From Akkermansia sp. (GTDB taxonomy: Bacteria; Verrucomicrobiota; Verrucomicrobiia; Verrucomicrobiales; Akkermansiaceae), in contig JAFWZG010000054.1 in NCBI GenBank assembly GCA_017517385.1, positions 124,001 to 188,000 of the forward strand: 64,000 nt of DNA, given 5' to 3'. Of this stretch, positions 8,163 through 16,253 are shown piece after piece. Below the pieces are notes generated by a model, which was given only the letters and a program-made list of their open reading frames with translations, was not told the DNA's origin and searched no databases. A program made the position numbers and the translations under genes. The first letter of the stretch is position 1. Each line of letters begins with the position of its first letter.

Positions 8163-10016
8163 ATGGGAGCTTTGGCACATCGTATCAAACTCGGCTGGAA
8201 AGGCCTGCGCCTCTATCTGGCACAGGGAATGATTGACCTTCTTCCTGCTCGCCATGCCCTTAGCGGGTACAATCTTTCTAAAGCCGGCCGAGACACCAAG
8301 GCCGCGCTGGATGTAGCGCTGGTGGGATTGCCGCAAGGCATGGCCTTCGCGGCCATGGCTGGGCTGGATAGTATATATGGCATCATGGCTGCCACTGTAG
8401 GTACATTCATTGCACCTCTTTTTACACGTTGTAGTCTGACGGTCAGCGGGCCAAGTAATGCCACAGCATTCATGTTGGCCAGCTTCTTTCTTGCCTCTTC
8501 TCCGGCCATACAGAGCCAGCCCGCAATTTTCGTTCCTCTGATTGTATTCTTGGCCGGGCTGGTATGCGTCATTGGCGCCTTTGTGAAAGCCACAGAGATG
8601 CTGCAATTTGTGAGTCGCAGCGTTCTGGTAGGTTATATCACAGGTGCGGCAACTCTCATTATCGCCTCTCAGCTGCGGTATGTGATGGGCATTAATGATG
8701 TAAACGCCGGTAGCTCATTCTTTACAATGAGCTCAGCCATTATTAATAATCTGGATAAGGTACAATGGCAGCCAATAGTGTTAGGCGTGCTGTCATTCCT
8801 GATGTTTATCCCGCTCAAGAAGCACTTTAAGTTCCTTCCTACCTTTGCGGTGATTCTACTGACCATGAGCGTGCTGAACTGGGCGCTCAGCCAGCCATGG
8901 GCCGGTGGTTATTTTGCGGATGTTCGCATGCTCAAAGACTTCACCATGAGTGATCTCACATGCACGCCGCCCTCAGTATGGGCTATCTCAGGGCATCTGG
9001 CAGAACTCTTCCCCGTCGTTATCGGTATAGCGTTCCTCTCCACGCTGGAACAGACCGTAATGAGCAAGACGCTTTCAGCAAAGACAGGTGAGCCGGTCAA
9101 TCTCAATCAGGACACATTTGCCGTGGGTATGGCTAATATCGGATCAGCCTTCACCACATCTCTCCCCTGCTCAGCTTCACTTACCCGCTCCATGCTGAAT
9201 TATACAGCTGGCGCTGCGACGCGTTTTTCCGGCGTTATTTGCGGCCTGCTTTGTCTGGGTATCACCTTTGTACTGGCCAGCTTCCCCATCATCTCCTGCA
9301 TACCACACAGCGTACTTGCAGCACTCGTGCTGGCTAATGCCGTATCACTGTACGATAGAAAACTGCTGCGCATCTGTTTCCGCTCCACTAGAGGAGATGC
9401 AGTAGTACTACTTATCACCTTCATAGCATCACTTCTACTGCCTCTTCACATTGCCATTTTCGTGGGTGTTGTCATCTCCGTTTCCCTCTTCCTGAGAAAA
9501 GCCGCTAAGCCGGAGCTAGTAGAATACACCTTTGATAAGGAAGGTACTCTCATGGAAGTGAGCAGTCAGGCTAGCCGCCTGCCTCAGATTTCCATTGTCC
9601 ATGTGGAGGGCGACCTCTTTTTCGGCGCTGCGGATCTCTTCCGCAAACAGGTATCTCGTATTGCGGAAGATTCCTCACTCGCCGTCATCGTTCTCCGCAT
9701 GAGGAATGCTCGCAATCTGGATGCCACCTCCGTCTGCGCTCTGGAAGAACTCATTAAATTCACACGAGAGAAAGGCCGCCACCTAATCGTATCCGGCGCA
9801 GGGCGCCAAGTTTTCCGTGTTCTACGCAAAAGTGGTGTGCTAGAGGTTCTGCAGGCAGACTGTGACCGCAGCAAGGGTGAAAGCAACATCTTCATTTACG
9901 AACCGAAGAACCCGAACATCTCCACCCGTAAAGCCCTCATGCGTGCCCAGAAGCTTCTCGGCACCCGTGATGCTGACATCTCGATTTACACCACAGAGAC
10001 CCACACGACTGCCTGA
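8163..10016 (+). CDS. SulP-family anion transporter with STAS domain
   Basis: A 617-residue inner-membrane transporter of the SLC26/SulP family, which moves sulfate, bicarbonate or other anions. The membrane domain fills about residues 45-445, with the family segment VALVGLPQGMAFAAMAGL near the start. A cytoplasmic STAS domain lies at about 474-575 (ISIVHVEGDLFFGAAD, NLDATSVCALEEL). Substrate is not evident; the nearby cysK would fit sulfate but is in another transcription unit. The stop overlaps the mutY start (TGATGATG). The STAS domain directly downstream of a kinase/phosphatase pair could be regulated by it, which is inference from neighbourhood only. Confidence 0.92.
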   Translation: MGALAHRIKLGWKGLRLYLAQGMIDLLPARHALSGYNLSKAGRDTKAALDVALVGLPQGMAFAAMAGLDSIYGIMAATVGTFIAPLFTRCSLTVSGPSNATAFMLASFFLASSPAIQSQPAIFVPLIVFLAGLVCVIGAFVKATEMLQFVSRSVLVGYITGAATLIIASQLRYVMGINDVNAGSSFFTMSSAIINNLDKVQWQPIVLGVLSFLMFIPLKKHFKFLPTFAVILLTMSVLNWALSQPWAGGYFADVRMLKDFTMSDLTCTPPSVWAISGHLAELFPVVIGIAFLSTLEQTVMSKTLSAKTGEPVNLNQDTFAVGMANIGSAFTTSLPCSASLTRSMLNYTAGAATRFSGVICGLLCLGITFVLASFPIISCIPHSVLAALVLANAVSLYDRKLLRICFRSTRGDAVVLLITFIASLLLPLHIAIFVGVVISVSLFLRKAAKPELVEYTFDKEGTLMEVSSQASRLPQISIVHVEGDLFFGAADLFRKQVSRIAEDSSLAVIVLRMRNARNLDATSVCALEELIKFTREKGRHLIVSGAGRQVFRVLRKSGVLEVLQADCDRSKGESNIFIYEPKNPNISTRKALMRAQKLLGTRDADISIYTTETHTTA

Positions 10017-11017
10017 TGATGAAAGTGGAGCATTACAAGGCATTCTCTCAGGCTCTGGTAGATTGGTTCCTCGCAAACGGTCGGGATTATCCATGGCGTC
10101 GCACCACCAATCCGTGGGCTATATTGGTGAGTGAAATCATGCTGCAACAAACGACTATCCCGACTGTACTGGCGAGATATGAGGCATGGATGAATCAGTT
10201 CCCCACGCCCGCCCATCTAGCAGAAGCGGACGAGGAAACAGCGTTGCGCTCATGGGAAGGGCTTGGCTATTACCGCCGCGTACGCTCGCTGCGTGCAGCT
10301 GCCATAGCTATTTGCGAGAAGCATGCTGGAGTTTTTCCCTGCGATGAAACAACCATCCGAACCCTGCCCGGCATCGGAGATTACACCACAGGAGCCCTGC
10401 TTAGCTTTGCATACAACCACCCCGCTCCATTAGTGGACGCAAACGTGAGCAGAGTCTTCGCCAGAGTATTCAACGATGCTACCCCCATCGACAGCCCGGC
10501 AGGACGCCGAAAACACTGGGAACTGGCAGCAAAGCTTGTCCACCCAACTAATCCGAGGGCCTATAATTCCGCCATCATGGAACTAGGGCAAACACTTTGC
10601 ACAACCGGTGGCCCCACCTGCTTACTTTGCCCCGTACGAGAATTCTGCACAACCACCGAACCAGAGAAGCTTCCCGTTAAACTCCTCAAAAAAGAGGCAA
10701 GCGCAATAGAGCACTGGGATATCTGGCACCTTTCGCCCCAAGGGCTCCTTATGGAAAAACAGCCTGATGGCAAACGCCACGAGGGAATGTACCGACTGCC
10801 TCGCCGCGAGCAGAATGAAGTTTCAAAACTCCCTCACATGTGTGATCAGAAGTACAGCGTAACGCGTTACAAAGTCACCCGCCATCTCCACCGTGGGAAC
10901 GTTGCCTCACCCAAAAACAACGAACGATTTATCCCACTCTCTGAGCTTCATTCAACCCCCATGGCCAGCCCGGACCGTAAACTAGTAAAGCGTTTTCTAG
11001 ACGATTCCGAGCAATAA
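10016..11017 (+). CDS. mutY: A/G-specific adenine glycosylase
   Basis: MutY removes adenine mispaired with 8-oxoguanine in base-excision repair. The 333-residue protein has the catalytic Glu in SEIMLQQT, the helix-hairpin-helix LPGIGDYTTGAL, the catalytic Asp in LVDANVSRVF, and the four-cysteine iron-sulfur loop with spacing C-x6-C-x2-C-x5-C (CTTGGPTCLLCPVREFC). The C-terminal NUDIX-like recognition domain is present but short. The ATG at 10016 overlaps the SulP stop; a second ATG immediately follows at 10019 and either could be used. Coupling to a transporter gene looks positional rather than functional. Confidence 0.95.
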   Translation: MMKVEHYKAFSQALVDWFLANGRDYPWRRTTNPWAILVSEIMLQQTTIPTVLARYEAWMNQFPTPAHLAEADEETALRSWEGLGYYRRVRSLRAAAIAICEKHAGVFPCDETTIRTLPGIGDYTTGALLSFAYNHPAPLVDANVSRVFARVFNDATPIDSPAGRRKHWELAAKLVHPTNPRAYNSAIMELGQTLCTTGGPTCLLCPVREFCTTTEPEKLPVKLLKKEASAIEHWDIWHLSPQGLLMEKQPDGKRHEGMYRLPRREQNEVSKLPHMCDQKYSVTRYKVTRHLHRGNVASPKNNERFIPLSELHSTPMASPDRKLVKRFLDDSEQ

Positions 11018-11077
11018 TCAGCAGCGCCTAAAAACACAAGCAAAGTTAAAGAAAATCGTCATTCCAAATTTTTAGCC

Positions 11078-11106
11078 TTGCGCTGCAAAGAAATACGTTG
11101 TAAAAT
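11078..11106 (+). promoter_or_regulatory. Promoter of pgk
   Basis: TTGCGC at 11078-11083, a 17-base spacer, and TAAAAT at 11101-11106. Predicted start near 11113 gives a leader of about 44 bases before the ATG at 11157. Confidence 0.6.
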
Positions 11107-11156
11107 AACCACGCGGAGCTGTACGCTCTGAAAAACTTCTAACCAAAAACAACAAT

Positions 11157-12356
11157 ATGGCTAAACTCACTGTACGTGACCTCGACGTTGCCGGTAAGGA
11201 AGTCCTCATGCGCGTGGACTTCAACGTTCCCATGAAGGATGGTGCTATCACGAACGATGCTCGCATCGTGGCTGCTCTGCCCACCATCAAGTACCTCTTA
11301 GAGAAGGGTGCCCGCTTGGTGCTCTGCTCTCACCTGGGCCGCCCCGAGGGTACCGGCTATCAGGCTGAGTTCTCCCTGAAGGCTGCTGCCGAGTGCCTTT
11401 CCGGCCATCTGGGCAAGCCTGTTGCATTCGTTCCCGAGACCATCGGTGAGGCTGCCACAGCCGCCCGCGCCGCTCTGCAGGATGGCGACGTGATGCTGCT
11501 GGACAATGTTCGCTTTGACAAGAAGGAGAAGAAGAACGACGCTGAGTTCGCCAAGGCTCTGCTTGGTAACGCCACACTGTACGTGAACGATGCTTTCGGT
11601 TCCGCTCACCGTGCCCACGCTTCTACTGAGGGTGTGACCCACTTCGCTGAGAAGTCCGCCATGGGCTTCCTCATCGAGCACGAGCTCGAGTACCTTGAAG
11701 GTAAGCTCGAGTCTCCCGAGCAGCCCTTCGTTGTTATTATGGGCGGCGCTAAGGTTTCTGACAAGATTCAGGTGCTCTCCAAGCTCATGGAGAAGAGCCA
11801 GACCTTCATCATCGGCGGTGCTATGGCCAACACCTTCCTTGCCGCTCAGGGCAAGAACGTGGGTAATTCCAAGATTGAGGCTGATAAGCTTGATCTTGCC
11901 AATCAGATTCTGGCTGATGCCGCTGCTAAGGGTGTGAAGTTCATCCTTCCCGCTGACACCCGCTACACCTTCAAGTTCGAAGAGGGTGCTGAGACCTTCT
12001 GCACTGCTCCCTGGGCTGAAGGCGGCGAGGTTCCCGAGGGTGGCATGGGCATCGACATCGGTGACAAGGCCATCGAGGAGATGTGCGCCATCATCAAGGA
12101 AGCTAAGACTGTGCTCTGGAACGGCCCGCTGGGCGTGTTCGAGCTGGATTCCTTCTCCGAGGGCACCAAGGCCATCGCTGAGTGCCTGGCAGAGAGCGAT
12201 TGCATCTCCATCGTTGGTGGTGGTGACTCCGTGACCGCTGCGAAGAAGTTCAAGGTTGCTGACAAGCTCTCCTTCTGCTCTACTGGTGGTGGCGCTTCTC
12301 TGGAGCTGCTTGAGGGCAAGATTCTGCCCGGTATCGGCTCCCTGAGCGAGAAGTAA
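11157..12356 (+). CDS. pgk: Phosphoglycerate kinase
   Basis: Converts 1,3-bisphosphoglycerate and ADP to 3-phosphoglycerate and ATP in glycolysis. The 399-residue protein is of normal length, with the substrate motif RVDFNVPM, HLGRPEG, the hinge VIMGGAKVSDKI, and the nucleotide motifs GGGDSVTAA and GGGASLELLEG. Codon use is noticeably more uniform than in neighbouring genes, as expected for a highly expressed glycolytic gene; that strong bias also produces a long antisense reading frame that is an artefact. The gene is monocistronic, with its own promoter and terminator. Confidence 0.98.
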   Translation: MAKLTVRDLDVAGKEVLMRVDFNVPMKDGAITNDARIVAALPTIKYLLEKGARLVLCSHLGRPEGTGYQAEFSLKAAAECLSGHLGKPVAFVPETIGEAATAARAALQDGDVMLLDNVRFDKKEKKNDAEFAKALLGNATLYVNDAFGSAHRAHASTEGVTHFAEKSAMGFLIEHELEYLEGKLESPEQPFVVIMGGAKVSDKIQVLSKLMEKSQTFIIGGAMANTFLAAQGKNVGNSKIEADKLDLANQILADAAAKGVKFILPADTRYTFKFEEGAETFCTAPWAEGGEVPEGGMGIDIGDKAIEEMCAIIKEAKTVLWNGPLGVFELDSFSEGTKAIAECLAESDCISIVGGGDSVTAAKKFKVADKLSFCSTGGGASLELLEGKILPGIGSLSEK

Positions 12357-12380
12357 TACTTTTTGCACCAAGCAATTTCA

Positions 12381-12415
12381 AAAAAGGTGGAGCGTGAAAA
12401 CGCTCCGCCTTTTCT
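12381..12415 (+). terminator. Rho-independent terminator after pgk
   Basis: Hairpin with GGAGCG/CGCTCC core (12389-12394 and 12401-12406), extended by AAGGT/GCCTT with a wobble pair, a TGAAAA loop and a short T run. It lies about 25 bases after the pgk stop. Confidence 0.8.
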
Positions 12416-12565
12416 CATATAAGGAAAACAGGCATAGGCACCGTATCTGCTCATATATACTGTTATCCTCCTACAAGTATGACATTTTGCCACGGTATCA
12501 TCAGAGTTTAACACAGCAGGGGTTGACAAGTGCGATAAAATGTAAACAGAAATCCTCGAGAGCCT
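12416..12565 (+). other. Intergenic region before cysK, no clear promoter
   Basis: About 150 bases without a gene. A perfect TTGACA lies at 12523-12528, but no -10 box follows at normal spacing; the nearest candidate, TAAAAT at 12536-12541, is only 7 bases away and has no -35 of its own. I see no conserved thiamine-pyrophosphate riboswitch core, although thiE and thiM lie downstream. Confidence 0.4.
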
Positions 12566-13492
12566 ATGGCTATTCACACATCCATCAGCAGCATTATCGG
12601 CAGCACCCCCTTGCTGGAGCCTGTCAATTACAATCGCGAGCATCAGTTGCAGGCACGCCTGCTTGTGAAGCTCGAATACCTGAATCCCACGGGTTCTGTT
12701 AAAGACAGAGCGGCTCTCGCCATTATCAATGATGCTGAGGCCACTGGTAGACTCTGCCCCGGTGGTACAATTATCGAGCCCACCAGTGGCAATACCGGAA
12801 TCGGTCTAGCAGCCTTGGCCGCTGCTCGTGGCTACCGTGCCATCTTGGTAATGCCGGAAAGCATGAGCGTGGAGCGCCGCAATATCCTGAAAGCTTACGG
12901 CGCGGAAATTGTTCTTACGCCTGCGCCTGAGGGCATGACAGGAGCTGTTCAAAAGGCGGAAGAACTGCGAGAGTTCATTCCGGGGGCCATCGTGGCAGGA
13001 CAATTCGAGAATCCGGCTAATGCAGCTGCCCACATAGCTTCAACTGGCCCGGAAATATGGGCAGATACCGAGGGCACTGTCAATGCTGTCGTCATTGGAA
13101 TCGGGACAGGTGGCACTATTACCGGCACCGGCAAATACCTCAAAGAGAAAAATCCGTCAATCCGAATCATTGGAGTAGAACCGGAGGCATCCCCCCTGCT
13201 GAGCGGAGGAAAGCCCGGGCCGCACTCCATTCAGGGTATCGGTGCTAATTTCATTCCACCAGTGCTGAATATGGGCGTGTGCGATGAGGTAATACCAGTG
13301 GATAATGAGATGCCCTTCACTGCGGCAAAAGAACTTGCCCGAAAAGACGGCGTACTCGTAGGCATATCCTCCGGTGCTGCATTGTATGCTGCCACTCAGG
13401 TTGCAAAACGCCCGGAGATGGCAGGTAAAACAATCGTTGCGATTCTGCCCGACAGTGCTGACCGTTATTACTCCACGCCCCTTTTCGGATAA
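12566..13492 (+). CDS. cysK: Cysteine synthase (O-acetylserine sulfhydrylase)
   Basis: A PLP enzyme that makes cysteine from O-acetylserine and sulfide. The 308-residue protein has the PLP-lysine motif NPTGSVKDRAAL, the substrate loop TSGNTGIGLA, the phosphate-binding GTGGTITGTGKYL and the C-terminal SSGAAL. It is of normal length for CysK/CysM. Its stop overlaps the thiE start by one base, so it leads a cysK-thiE-thiM operon. Cysteine is the sulfur source for the thiazole moiety, which makes the linkage sensible. CysK and CysM cannot be separated with certainty. Confidence 0.95.
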   Translation: MAIHTSISSIIGSTPLLEPVNYNREHQLQARLLVKLEYLNPTGSVKDRAALAIINDAEATGRLCPGGTIIEPTSGNTGIGLAALAAARGYRAILVMPESMSVERRNILKAYGAEIVLTPAPEGMTGAVQKAEELREFIPGAIVAGQFENPANAAAHIASTGPEIWADTEGTVNAVVIGIGTGGTITGTGKYLKEKNPSIRIIGVEPEASPLLSGGKPGPHSIQGIGANFIPPVLNMGVCDEVIPVDNEMPFTAAKELARKDGVLVGISSGAALYAATQVAKRPEMAGKTIVAILPDSADRYYSTPLFG

Positions 13493-14106
13493 TGAACACA
13501 GCAAATTATCATCTTTATCTTGTTACAGACGAAATCGAGCGCTGCAAACTCGGCCTCGTAGAAACTGTGAAGCGTGCCGTTGAAGGCGGCGTCACCATCG
13601 TACAGTACCGCTCTGAAAAGCTTAGTCACGAGCAACAGAAAGAGCAAGTTTTACCTCTACAGAGCTATCTGCGCAGCGTTGGCGTCCCACTTATCATCAA
13701 TGATAACGTGCAGCTGGCTGTGGAGATTGATGCAGATGGCATCCACATTGGCCAGCAAGATATGCCCGTCCCGCAAGCCCGCGCACTCATCGGGCCTCAT
13801 AAGATACTGGGGCTTACTGTCACCACTCCGGAAGAAATGGCAGCAGTTGATGTATCTCAGGTGGATTACTTGGGCTGCGGGCCGGTATTTCCTACTATTA
13901 CGAAAGACGATGCTCCTCCGGCTATGGGCATTGAAGGGTGGGCCGAACTAGCACGTACGAGCCCACTGCCCGTGGTAGCCATTGGCGGCCTCAATCGTGA
14001 ACGCACAGCAGCCATTCGTGCAACAGGCCTCGCAGCAGGCGTGGCGGTCGTGTCGTATATCTGCGCTTCCGACAACCCCACACAAGCAGCACAAGAACTT
14101 ACATGA
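13492..14106 (+). CDS. thiE: Thiamine-phosphate synthase
   Basis: Joins HMP diphosphate and thiazole phosphate to give thiamine phosphate. The 204-residue TIM barrel shows the family blocks LYLVTD near the N-terminus (as LYLVTDE), YRSEKLS, INDNVQLAVEIDADGIHIGQQD, LGCGPVFPTITK and AIGGLN. The start overlaps the cysK stop by one base and the end overlaps thiM by four, so all three should be translated in step. ThiC, ThiG and ThiD are not in the window; with ThiM present this pair can also work as a salvage route. Confidence 0.95.
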   Translation: MNTANYHLYLVTDEIERCKLGLVETVKRAVEGGVTIVQYRSEKLSHEQQKEQVLPLQSYLRSVGVPLIINDNVQLAVEIDADGIHIGQQDMPVPQARALIGPHKILGLTVTTPEEMAAVDVSQVDYLGCGPVFPTITKDDAPPAMGIEGWAELARTSPLPVVAIGGLNRERTAAIRATGLAAGVAVVSYICASDNPTQAAQELT

Positions 14107-14915
14107 AAAACTTTTTAATCATCGCCGCTGAGGTACTCAGTTCACTTCGAGAGCGCCGCCCGCTCATTCTCAGTCTCACGAACAACGTCGTGCAAAGCAT
14201 TACGGCCAATATGCTGCTCTCTGTTGGAGGAGTGCCCGTCATGCTGACTCACGAACTGGAGATTCGCGAGCTACTAAACAGCTGTGCAAATGGCATGCTT
14301 GTCAATGTAGGCACCCTTTCTGAGCAACAAGCTCAAACCATGCGCACCGCTGTGAAAGATGCGCAGGCGGCAAATGTACCATGGGTGCTAGACCCCGTAG
14401 CAGTGGGGCTTCTGAGCTTCCGAACTTCCGTATGCCGAGAACTGCTACTCACTCCGCCTGCAATGATTCGAGGAAATGCTTCGGAAATCATAGCTCTTGC
14501 TGGAGCCCAAGGCGCCCTGTGCCGAGGAGTGGAAAGCACCGCAGAAAGTGCTGACGCCGTGACCGCTGCCCAAGCACTTGCTCAGCGAACCGGAGCAGCA
14601 GTTCTCGTTACCGGAGAAACGGATTACGCCACAGACGGCCTCACCACCATCGCCTGTCATAATGGAGACGAAATTATGACTCGCGTTACCGGTGTAGGCT
14701 GCGCTATGGGAGCGCTCTCAGCTGCATGCGTGGCATGTGCAGATACCCCGTTGCATGCGGCAGTAGCCACGGCAGCTATTCTGGGATTAGCAGGAGAAAA
14801 AGCAGCCGCAAGGGCTTCGTATCCTGGCACTTTTGCTGCTCTACTACTGGACGAGCTTGCCTCATTAAGCCCGGATGATATAACAAATTTTGCCAGACTG
14901 GAAAAGATAGCGTAA
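14103..14915 (+). CDS. thiM: Hydroxyethylthiazole kinase
   Basis: Phosphorylates 4-methyl-5-(2-hydroxyethyl)thiazole for thiamine salvage, supplying ThiE. The 270-residue ribokinase-fold protein has LTNNVVQSITANMLLSVGG at the substrate site, the conserved LDPVAVG, RGNASEI and the C-terminal VTGVGCAMGAL loop with the active-site Cys. It overlaps thiE by four bases (ATGA). It ends the operon; no terminator hairpin is clear before the next promoter at 14935. Confidence 0.95.
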   Translation: MKNFLIIAAEVLSSLRERRPLILSLTNNVVQSITANMLLSVGGVPVMLTHELEIRELLNSCANGMLVNVGTLSEQQAQTMRTAVKDAQAANVPWVLDPVAVGLLSFRTSVCRELLLTPPAMIRGNASEIIALAGAQGALCRGVESTAESADAVTAAQALAQRTGAAVLVTGETDYATDGLTTIACHNGDEIMTRVTGVGCAMGALSAACVACADTPLHAAVATAAILGLAGEKAAARASYPGTFAALLLDELASLSPDDITNFARLEKIA

Positions 14916-14934
14916 TAACTGACGCCTATTTAGC

Positions 14935-14962
14935 TTGACTTAAATATTTTAACTGATAGTAT
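14935..14962 (+). promoter_or_regulatory. Promoter of the DUF1015-serA operon
   Basis: TTGACT at 14935-14940, a 16-base spacer, and TAGTAT at 14957-14962. Predicted start near 14969, about 23 bases before the ATG at 14992. Confidence 0.65.
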
Positions 14963-14991
14963 ATTAGAGAACATCTGTCACTCTCACAATT

Positions 14992-16233
14992 ATGGCCACC
15001 ATACGCCCATTCGCCGCCGTGCGACCGCCTAAGCAGTACGCTGAGCAGGTTTCCAGCCTGCCGTACGATGTTATGAATCACGATGAAGCCTGCGCTATGG
15101 CTGCAGGAAATCCGTCTTCTTTCCTTCACATCTGCCGCGCAGATATTGATACCAATGAAGAGCAGATTCATGATGCTGTGACTTACGAAAAGAGCCGTGA
15201 TAACCTTCAGGACTTCATCCGTAAAGGGTTCCTTCAGCGCGACGATGCCCCGTACTATTACATTTATCGTCAGATTATGTGGGGGCGCGTGCAAACCGGC
15301 ATTGTGGGCTGCGCTAGTGTGGATGAGTACCTGAATAACACCATACTCAAGCACGAGCTCACCCGCAAAGAAAAGGAGCTGGATCGCATCAACCACTTTG
15401 ACACCTGCTCTTGCCAGACAGAACCCGTATTCCTTGCATACCGCAAGCATGAAGGCATATCAGCAGCAATTCGTGAGTGGATAAAGTTCCACAAACCGGA
15501 ATATGAGTTCACTACAGATGATGGCGTCACCCACCTGCTCTGGCCGGTAACGGAGCCTGAAGTCATCGAGAGCATTCGCAAGGGCTTCGAAGAAGTACCC
15601 GCTCTCTACATCGCGGATGGCCACCATCGCACAGCCAGCAGTGCCGCTGTGAGCGCTAAGCGCCGAGAAGCTCACCCTGACTATACAGGTGAAGAAGAAT
15701 TCAATTACCTCATGGCCGTCACCTTCTGCGATGAGGATCTCTTCATTATGGACTACAACCGCGTGGTCATGGATTTGAATGGGATGACGCCGGAGCAGTT
15801 CATCGCAGTCATCTCTGAGAAGTTTGATGTAACCCCCGCCCCTGTCGGCGCTCCTTATGCCCCGCGCCATAAGCATGAGTTCGGAATGTGCTTGGGGGGC
15901 ACATGGTACAGCATCACCGCTAAAGATGGCAGTTTTGACGCGTCACACCCGATTGAGAGCTTGGATTGCGCCATTCTTCAGGCCAACTTGTTGGCCCCCG
16001 TGCTTGGAATCACGGATCCACGCACAAGTGAGAGAATAGATTTCGTAGGTGGTATCCGCGGTCTTCAAGAGTTGGAGTCTCGCACCGGTTCCGGCGTAGC
16101 ATTCTCACTGTATCCGGTCACAATGGCAGATTTATTCCATGTGGCAGACAGCGGTGAAATCATGCCTCCCAAATCCACTTGGTTTGAGCCGAAACTTCGT
16201 TCCGGCCTGTTCCTTCACGAAATTGAACGCTAA
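14992..16233 (+). CDS. DUF1015 family protein
   Basis: A 413-residue cytoplasmic protein of the widespread but uncharacterised DUF1015 family, recognised from the N-terminal IRPFAAVRPP and SLPYDVM, the central LYIADGHHRTASS (Asp209 to Arg213), and FNYLMAVTF. It is of normal family length. The ADGHHR element resembles motifs in ParB-like nucleotide-using enzymes, but this is only a resemblance. It has its own promoter and lies 20 bases before serA; DUF1015 beside a 3-phosphoglycerate dehydrogenase is a recurrent arrangement in other bacteria, so a role in serine metabolism is likely. The exact reaction is unknown. Confidence 0.88.
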   Translation: MATIRPFAAVRPPKQYAEQVSSLPYDVMNHDEACAMAAGNPSSFLHICRADIDTNEEQIHDAVTYEKSRDNLQDFIRKGFLQRDDAPYYYIYRQIMWGRVQTGIVGCASVDEYLNNTILKHELTRKEKELDRINHFDTCSCQTEPVFLAYRKHEGISAAIREWIKFHKPEYEFTTDDGVTHLLWPVTEPEVIESIRKGFEEVPALYIADGHHRTASSAAVSAKRREAHPDYTGEEEFNYLMAVTFCDEDLFIMDYNRVVMDLNGMTPEQFIAVISEKFDVTPAPVGAPYAPRHKHEFGMCLGGTWYSITAKDGSFDASHPIESLDCAILQANLLAPVLGITDPRTSERIDFVGGIRGLQELESRTGSGVAFSLYPVTMADLFHVADSGEIMPPKSTWFEPKLRSGLFLHEIER

Positions 16234-16253
16234 ACAACTTTACATATACCATC

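Noticed and set aside
11298-12371. 357-codon open frame on the minus strand opposite pgk
   Set aside because: It is the product of the strong codon bias in pgk. The translation has low-complexity Leu/Ser/Gly content and no family, and pgk is certain.
12523-12541. Promoter of cysK from TTGACA and TAAAAT
   Set aside because: The spacing is only 7 bases, too short for sigma70, and no alternative -10 is found 16-18 bases after the TTGACA. I left the promoter undecided.
12414-12566. TPP riboswitch before cysK-thiE-thiM
   Set aside because: No conserved THI-box core (CUGAGA ... ACCUGAUC type) is seen on reading the region.
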